Shown: positions 58,402-64,000 of the stretch, in pieces
How positions within the stretch are numbered: position 1 is the stretch's first letter
Layout: each line of letters begins with the position of its first letter
Source: CAYNJG01 sp965216885
GTDB taxonomy: Bacteria > Planctomycetota > Planctomycetia > Pirellulales > Pirellulaceae
Direction: 5' to 3'
Assembly: GCA_965216885.1 (NCBI GenBank)
Contig: OZ244209.1
Location: forward strand, 4,774,001-4,838,000
DNA: 64,000 bases
Program-made: the position numbers and the translations under genes
Notes under the pieces: generated by a model
What the model saw: only the letters and a program-made list of their open reading frames with translations
What the model was told of the DNA's origin: nothing
Databases searched by the model: none

Positions 58402-61152
58402 TCATGACACCGCAGTCTTGGTTCTTGCGAGGATGAGCTTCCCGATTTCCAGTATGGAAACTGGAACGAGTGCGAGCACCACGATGGCAACCCATTCCAT
58501 GTTGCTATGTGAAGGAACGGCGAAGACGCGTTGCGTGAACGGGAAAACGGCAACGCTGAGCTGCAGCATACCGGACGCCGCGATTGCCAAGAGCAAATAG
58601 GGATTGGTGAAAATGCCGAGCTGTCCAAGCGTGAAGGACTGGCTTCGCGCCGCGAGGGCACGAAATAGCTCGGCATAGACGAGAACGCAAAAGGTCATAG
58701 CACGGGCTCGCTCCACGTCGCCCGGATGACTGTTGTAGCTGATACCGAACGCGAGCAGACCGACCACACCGACTAGCACACCTTGGAACACAATCGCGAA
58801 GCCGAGTTGCCTCGATAGGATTGACTCGTTCGGTCGACGGGGCTTTCGCTGCATGATGTCTGGCTCTGGCGGTTCTAACGAGAGAGCCAGTGCCGGTAGT
58901 CCATCGGTGACCAAGTTGATCCAGAGGAGCTGGATAGGAAGCAAAGGTGCTGGCCAGCCGATCAGACTGGCAGCAAACATCAACAGGATTTCGCCAAAGT
59001 TACACGATAGAAGAAACTGCAACACTTTTTGAATGTTGTCGAAGATACCGCGTCCCTCTTCGACAGCGCTGACGATTGACGCAAAGTTGTCGTCAGTTAG
59101 GACCATATCGGACGCTTCTTTCGTGACGTCGGTGCCTGTGATACCCATCGCAATGCCGATGTCCGCCGCTTTGATTGCCGGAGCGTCGTTGACTCCATCG
59201 CCCGTCATCGCCACAACTTGCCCACGTGATCGCCAAGCATTGATGATCCGTAATTTGTGTTCGGCGGAGGCGCGTGCGTAGACTGGGATGTGTTCGACCT
59301 GTTCTTCAAGTTCCGTGTCGGTCATCCGTTCCAGTTCATCACCTGCGATCGAACGGTCTTGAGGGCCAACCATTCCAAGTCGTCGGGCAACTGCCAAAGC
59401 AGTTGCAGGGTGATCTCCCGTTATCATGACCGGTCGAATCCCGGCGTCCTCGCATTTCTTGACGGCCATTTTCGCTTCCTCGCGAGGAGGATCGATCATC
59501 CCTGCGAGCGCCACAAAGATCAGTTTGGATTCTGGGTCGTCGCCATGCTGGTTCGGTGGGTTCAAGCGATAAGCGAGCGCCAATACTCGTAGAGCGCGAT
59601 TGGCCATTTGCGAATTGGCGACCAGTATCTGTTCTCGCCGTTCATTGGTCAGGGGCCGGATTTCCGCGTTGTATAGTTCTGACTCGCATTTGCCCAGAAT
59701 TACTTCCGGCGCGCCTTTTACGTGCAAGGTCGATCCATTCTGATCCTGAACCGCGACCGACATTGTTTTGCGGGTCGAGTCGAAGGGAATCTCGTACAGC
59801 ACTCGTTTGTCGTCTTGCGAGCGGTCAATGCCGGCCTTTCTCGCAACGACGATCAATGCACCTTCGGTCGGGTCCCCAATCACCTGCCATCCGTCTTCAC
59901 CGTGCGCCCGCGGAATCAGCCGGGCGCTGTTGCACCAAGTTCCAATGGTCAAGGCGTGCAGCAGATCGGGATTGTCGAGGGCCTGTTCCCCTCGCTTCGT
60001 CGACGCCTCCGGTGCGGTGTCTTCGCGATGGAATTCACCACGAGGTGTATATCCCGTACCGGAGATGCGGTAGTGCCCGTCTCCCACAAGCATCTCCTGC
60101 ACCGTCATTTCGTTGCGCGTCAGAGTGCCTGTTTTGTCGGAGCAGATGACGGTCACGGAGCCGAGCGTTTCGACGCTAGGGAGTTTACGGACGAGCGCAT
60201 TACGTTTGACCATCCGCTGCAGCCCCAATGCCAAAGCAACAGTGACTACCGCCGGCAGTCCTTCCGGAACTGCTGCCACAGCAAGGCTGACCGAGACTAG
60301 AAATGCTTCGACGAGATTTCCTTGCCGAAACACCTGTAAGCCAAAGATTACTGAGACAATGACCAAGCACACGACTATCAGTATTCGTCCAAGTTCAGCG
60401 AGTCGACGTTGTAACGGCGTCGGTTCTTGCTCATGGGCGCTAAGCATCCCAGCGATTTGGCCCAGTTCCGTCTGCATGCCCGTGGCCACGACGACAGCAA
60501 GCGCCTTTCCGGTGGAGGCTACTGTGCCCATGTAGATCATGTTGCGTCGGTCGCCGAGTGTCGCAGACTCATCGAGGGACGCGTCAGCATCTTTTTCGAC
60601 CGGAACCGATTCACCGGTAAGGGCAGCCTCTTGCACTGATAGGCTGAACGCTTGCAGTAGTCGTGCATCTGCCGAGATATTGTCGCCAGCTTCGACTTCT
60701 AAAATGTCACCCGGAACGATCTCTTTCGCCTTGATCGACAACCACGATCCACCACGCATCACTCGCGCCATGGGCGCCGAAAGTTTTTGCAGTGCTGCCA
60801 GCGCTTGTTCGGCGCGTTCTTCCTGCAAATATCCAATCACACCGTTGAGCAGCACAATGGCCAGAATTGCAATCGCGTCGACCCATTCTCCCAGCGCCCC
60901 TGAGACGATCGCCGCGATGATCAGAATCCAAATCACCAAATCCTTGAACTGAGCCAGCAACTTTTTCCAGATCGGTGTCGGCGGAGCTTGCTCTAATTGA
61001 TTCAGGCCACGACTTTCTTGCAACGCTTTAACTCGCGTGTCGTCGAGTCCGGTTTGAACGTCACTGTTGAGGACCTGCAGCAGCGTATCCGGATCAGAGG
61101 TATGGGCGAGAGCAATCGCGTCCTCTAGATTTGCCGTTGCGTCGCCGTGCAT
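58402..61152 (-). CDS. P2-type cation-transporting ATPase (calcium-type)
   Basis: This 916-residue membrane enzyme pumps a cation using an aspartyl-phosphate. Visible motifs: the actuator AALTGESVPVEK, the phosphorylation site ICSDKTGTLTRNEM (about residue 339), MITGDHPATA, MTGDGVNDAPAIKAADIGIAMG and the M4 segment VAAVPEGLPAVV of P2A/P2B Ca2+-ATPases. Ten hydrophobic helices fit, four before the catalytic part and six after it. Length matches bacterial PMCA/SERCA-like pumps (about 900). An N-terminal cation-ATPase domain is present. Calcium is the favoured ion; related pumps move Na+, Mn2+ or others. The next gene is in the same direction 50 bases away. Confidence 0.9.
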   Translation of the reverse strand: MHGDATANLEDAIALAHTSDPDTLLQVLNSDVQTGLDDTRVKALQESRGLNQLEQAPPTPIWKKLLAQFKDLVIWILIIAAIVSGALGEWVDAIAILAIVLLNGVIGYLQEERAEQALAALQKLSAPMARVMRGGSWLSIKAKEIVPGDILEVEAGDNISADARLLQAFSLSVQEAALTGESVPVEKDADASLDESATLGDRRNMIYMGTVASTGKALAVVVATGMQTELGQIAGMLSAHEQEPTPLQRRLAELGRILIVVCLVIVSVIFGLQVFRQGNLVEAFLVSVSLAVAAVPEGLPAVVTVALALGLQRMVKRNALVRKLPSVETLGSVTVICSDKTGTLTRNEMTVQEMLVGDGHYRISGTGYTPRGEFHREDTAPEASTKRGEQALDNPDLLHALTIGTWCNSARLIPRAHGEDGWQVIGDPTEGALIVVARKAGIDRSQDDKRVLYEIPFDSTRKTMSVAVQDQNGSTLHVKGAPEVILGKCESELYNAEIRPLTNERREQILVANSQMANRALRVLALAYRLNPPNQHGDDPESKLIFVALAGMIDPPREEAKMAVKKCEDAGIRPVMITGDHPATALAVARRLGMVGPQDRSIAGDELERMTDTELEEQVEHIPVYARASAEHKLRIINAWRSRGQVVAMTGDGVNDAPAIKAADIGIAMGITGTDVTKEASDMVLTDDNFASIVSAVEEGRGIFDNIQKVLQFLLSCNFGEILLMFAASLIGWPAPLLPIQLLWINLVTDGLPALALSLEPPEPDIMQRKPRRPNESILSRQLGFAIVFQGVLVGVVGLLAFGISYNSHPGDVERARAMTFCVLVYAELFRALAARSQSFTLGQLGIFTNPYLLLAIAASGMLQLSVAVFPFTQRVFAVPSHSNMEWVAIVVLALVPVSILEIGKLILARTKTAVS

Positions 61153-61202
61153 GATCGAGGACTCCGAGAAAGTGTAGAATTGTTGCGTTGACGGTGAGCG
61201 AG

Positions 61203-62018
61203 CTATACCTCGCCGGCGTCATAGCGTTCCGCACACTGAAGCGAACAGAAGACAAATCGCTTTCCATCTCTCGTTCGGCGGGCTGCAGCTTTGCGTGGCG
61301 CGACCCACATTCCGCAAACGACGTCTTGCTGGCTACCTTCGGCAGGCGACTCCGTTGCATCGGTGGTGCCGCGACAGAAGACCGACGGTCGACGGAAATG
61401 CTCGGTGCTGTAAATGTCGAACAGCTGTTCCATTAAGAGACGTGGATCGTTTTCGTAGACAACACGTGCGCCGGTTTCTTTTTTGCAAGTAGCCAAAATG
61501 TCTTTGGCCATGTCGCTGATTCCGCCGGTGCCGGTAAGCACTCCGATCAGCTTTCCTTCGTCGTAAGCGATCGCCAATTCACCGAGCGTTCCGCTGCTTC
61601 CACCGACAATCACCACAATGTCGCTGCTGCGGATGTTGACCACTTCGCGCCCCATCAACCCGCTGCCAGTAAAAATCAATACGTCGTGAGCAAGCGTCGG
61701 CGACTCGTATTTGAAGGCGTGTTCGTCGAGGCTCAAGGCGGGCGAGATGCCAATCACAAGACCACCGGCACTTTTGGCTCCACGAGCGGCTGCCATCGGC
61801 AAACCGGGACACGCTCCGGTGACGACGATGCAGCCAGCTGACGCGATCGCTTCGCCAAGTTGCGAGGCCTTGGCCAGATACTCGGCAGGGATGTCACCCC
61901 CCGCGCCACCCATCACGCCAACCTTCAGTGACATCTGAACATGTGACGAAACAGTTGGGTCAGAGTGGGTGCTCTTCGCCGCTGTGTGAATTTCATCGTC
62001 GTTCGTCATGAGCTTCAC
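61203..62018 (-). CDS. SLOG/LOG-family protein fused to a YHS domain
   Basis: The 271-residue product (268 from MTNDDEIH) has a Rossmann-like SLOG domain: VGVMGGAGGDIP, VTGACPGLPMAAARGA and VGGSSGTLGELAIA (the GGxxGTxxE motif of TIGR00725/LOG proteins). LOG enzymes cut cytokinin nucleotides or bind nucleotides. The C-terminal 45 residues are a YHS-type metal domain: VVCGMWVAP and FVFCSLQCAERYD (Cys-x2-Met, then Cys-x3-Cys). The fusion is unusual. It lies between a metal RND pump and a P-type ATPase, so a metal-sensing or nucleotide-signal role is inferred. Confidence 0.7.
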   Translation of the reverse strand: MKLMTNDDEIHTAAKSTHSDPTVSSHVQMSLKVGVMGGAGGDIPAEYLAKASQLGEAIASAGCIVVTGACPGLPMAAARGAKSAGGLVIGISPALSLDEHAFKYESPTLAHDVLIFTGSGLMGREVVNIRSSDIVVIVGGSSGTLGELAIAYDEGKLIGVLTGTGGISDMAKDILATCKKETGARVVYENDPRLLMEQLFDIYSTEHFRRPSVFCRGTTDATESPAEGSQQDVVCGMWVAPRKAAARRTRDGKRFVFCSLQCAERYDAGEV

Positions 62019-62051
62019 CGCTTTCGTTACGTTTCTGTCGCTACTGACTCC

Positions 62052-64000
62052 CTATTGAATCTCGCTCGGTTCGGCTGCTTGGAAACGCGCATCTCTGATT
62101 CCCAGCTTGAGTTTCCACTCCATCATGCTGCAGTACAGCACGGGAACGATGAACATCGACATCATCGCGATCAGCATGCCTCCGAAACTGGGTATTGCCA
62201 TCGGGACCATGACGTCCGAACCGCGACCGGTTGACGTGAGTACCGGAACCAGAGAAAGCATGGTCGTTGCGGTCGTCATTAAACATGGTCGAATACGTCT
62301 CATGCCAGCCACGACAGTCGCTTCGCGGGCATCTGCGGCATTCATGATGTGAGCCTTGCGGAAAGACTGTTCCAAATAGGTTGTCATCACGACGCCATCG
62401 TCGTCTGCAATGCCGAACAGGGCGAGAAAGCCCACCCAGACGGCGACGCTCAGGTTGATCGGATGCACTTGGAAGAGCGTCCGCATGTTCGTGTCGAATA
62501 GATCGAAATCAAGAAACCACGATTGCCCGTAGAGCCAAACCATCATGAATCCACCGGCCCACGCGACGATCACGCCGCTAAAGACCAATGATGTCGTGAG
62601 CACCGAGCGGAATTGGAAGTAGAGATTCAGGAAGATCGCGAATAGCGCCAGTGGCATCACGATCATCAGCGTTTTTTGCGAGCGGACTTGGTTTTCGTAG
62701 TTCCCCGCGAAGGAATAGCTAACTCCGGGCGGTAAGACAAGTTCGCCGCTATTGATCTTTCCGCTCAGGTACGCCTGACAGTCTTCGACGACATCGACTT
62801 CTGCATTGCCCTCTTTCATGTCGAACAAAACATAGCCGACCAGAAACGTGTCTTCGCTCTTGATGACTTGAGGTCCGCGGAGGTAGCGAATCTCTGCCAG
62901 CTGCTCCAGCGGAATTTGAGCTCCCGTGGGCGTCGGCACGAGAATCCGGCCCAGCGTTTCCATTTCATCACGCAGTTCACGAGCGTAACGCACGCGCACC
63001 GGGTAACGTTCTCGCCCCTCGACGGTGGTTGTGATTTGACGGCCACCGATGGCGACTTCGATCACATCCTGCACGGCGCGAATGTGCAATCCGTACCGTT
63101 TGATAGCTTCGCGATCGATGTCGATTTCCAAGTACGGCTTACCCACGATGCGATCGGCGATCACTGCCGATGCTTCGACCGAAGGAACTTCTTTCAGTAA
63201 CCCTTCGATCTCGAGCGCAACGCGTTCAATCGTTTCGAGGTCTGGCCCTTTGATCTTCATGCCCATCGGTGCTCGCATGCCGCTTTGCAACATCACGATG
63301 CGGGCGGCGATGGGTTGCAGCTTCGGCGCGGAGGTCGTACCTGGAATTTCCGCGGCAGTCACGATCTCCTTCCAGATGTCGTCCGGTTTTCGAATGTGAT
63401 CCCGCCACTGCCGGTAGGGATGTCCTTCTGAATCCGCAATGAGGTCACCCTTCTCGTCGCGCACGAACTCGTCCTTGGTCTCGTCAAACTTGAACTTCAT
63501 CCGATGACCGGCTTTGTCCGTGATATATTCGGGTTTGTAGCTAATCACCGTTTCGATCATCGAAATCGGAGCCGGATCAAGCGGACTATCGACTCGACCG
63601 AGCTTACCCACAACCGATTCGACTTCGGGAATCGAAATTAGCAGCTTGTCCTGCAACTGCAGTACGTCTAGCGCTTCGCCGATCGACGCGTGCGGCATCG
63701 TGGTCGGCATATAGAGGAAGGAGCCTTCGTCCAACGGCGGCATGAACTCTTTGCCTAGCCCTGGAAAGGTCTCGGATAGTTGGGTCCAAAGCTTGGAGTC
63801 ACGGATGAAGTTGCCGTCGTTCGGATCTTGCGACGAAGCTGACGCGACCGTGGCGTTCTTGCCTGAGATGGCATCAACCGCACCGGGAACGAAGCCAAAT
63901 ACGCTATCAAAACCAAGCCAAATGCATCCACCCAACATGAGTACCACGAATGGTACGCTGAGGAAAAGCATCTTGTGGGCAAGACACCAGCGCAACATAG
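62052..64000 (-). CDS. CusA/CzcA-type heavy-metal RND efflux pump, C-terminal part
   Basis: The reading frame is open to the window's right edge, so about 649 residues of a normally 1,000-1,100-residue pump are visible; the ATG at 63998 is internal. MPPLDEGSFLYMPTTMP is the family's periplasmic start motif of the second half, and SAVIADRIVGKPYLEID (in parts), GGRQITTTVEGRERYPVRVRY and ELRGPQVIKSE-like segments follow. Transmembrane helices near SVAVWVGFLALFGIADDDGV and MAIPSFGGMLIAMMSMFIVP are the C-terminal ones. It exports copper/silver or cobalt/zinc/cadmium across the envelope with an adaptor and an outer-membrane channel, not seen here. Stop lies 33 bases upstream of the SLOG-YHS gene start. 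Confidence 0.9.
   Translation of the reverse strand, partial: MLRWCLAHKMLFLSVPFVVLMLGGCIWLGFDSVFGFVPGAVDAISGKNATVASASSQDPNDGNFIRDSKLWTQLSETFPGLGKEFMPPLDEGSFLYMPTTMPHASIGEALDVLQLQDKLLISIPEVESVVGKLGRVDSPLDPAPISMIETVISYKPEYITDKAGHRMKFKFDETKDEFVRDEKGDLIADSEGHPYRQWRDHIRKPDDIWKEIVTAAEIPGTTSAPKLQPIAARIVMLQSGMRAPMGMKIKGPDLETIERVALEIEGLLKEVPSVEASAVIADRIVGKPYLEIDIDREAIKRYGLHIRAVQDVIEVAIGGRQITTTVEGRERYPVRVRYARELRDEMETLGRILVPTPTGAQIPLEQLAEIRYLRGPQVIKSEDTFLVGYVLFDMKEGNAEVDVVEDCQAYLSGKINSGELVLPPGVSYSFAGNYENQVRSQKTLMIVMPLALFAIFLNLYFQFRSVLTTSLVFSGVIVAWAGGFMMVWLYGQSWFLDFDLFDTNMRTLFQVHPINLSVAVWVGFLALFGIADDDGVVMTTYLEQSFRKAHIMNAADAREATVVAGMRRIRPCLMTTATTMLSLVPVLTSTGRGSDVMVPMAIPSFGGMLIAMMSMFIVPVLYCSMMEWKLKLGIRDARFQAAEPSEIQ

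Overview
The window is bacterial and most likely comes from a member of the Planctomycetota (Pirellulales-like). The signs are an ECF sigma factor paired with a serine/threonine kinase that has a zinc-ribbon N-terminus and a WD40-like tail, a 2,129-residue surface protein with the planctomycete LEKRELLT N-terminal motif and a dockerin-like end, three PEP-CTERM proteins, and small membrane proteins of planctomycete type. Host genes are GC-rich and mostly lack strong Shine-Dalgarno sites.

1-29.45 kb is chromosomal. It holds a partial DinB-type protein, proB, a purF-type amidotransferase, an SGNH esterase, a tandem array of 38-codon ORFs behind a good promoter (5571-6861), and a hybrid histidine kinase broken by an exact 407-bp tandem duplication. 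Then follow an IorAB-type molybdenum hydroxylase with a Tat signal, two membrane or secreted unknowns, the ECF/kinase pair, the giant surface protein with a PEP-CTERM partner, a sulfotransferase and a cysteine-free SUMF1-like PEP-CTERM protein.

29.5-56.1 kb looks like an integrated plasmid or integrative element. A tRNA-like 3' fragment lies near its left edge. It carries repA with five 23-bp iterons, parA-parB, a compact UvrD-like helicase, a DEDDh exonuclease, an ArdC antirestriction protein and several small element-type proteins, many with strong GGAG ribosome sites. Between 37.9 and 39.85 kb is an ORF-free, hairpin-rich stretch that may be a large structured RNA. Its last 212 bases recur (88% identical) at 45.66 kb, fused to a truncated gene. 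The cargo is a defence island: a DUF4297-MC-DUF3732 three-component ABC (ABC-3C) module, a trypsin-like protease with a partner, and a Gabija-like OLD nuclease/UvrD helicase pair flanked by two copies of one unknown gene. Two long hairpins with the same architecture and compensatory base changes lie behind parB. No integrase or conjugation gene is visible.

57-64 kb resembles chromosome again: a BNR-repeat lipoprotein with an in-frame TGA where relatives have cysteine (nonsense mutation or selenocysteine), a P2-type cation ATPase, a SLOG-YHS fusion and the C-terminal part of a CusA/CzcA-type metal efflux pump. This end looks devoted to metal and ion handling.

All calls rest on reading the sequence and on recalled family motifs; no database search was possible.
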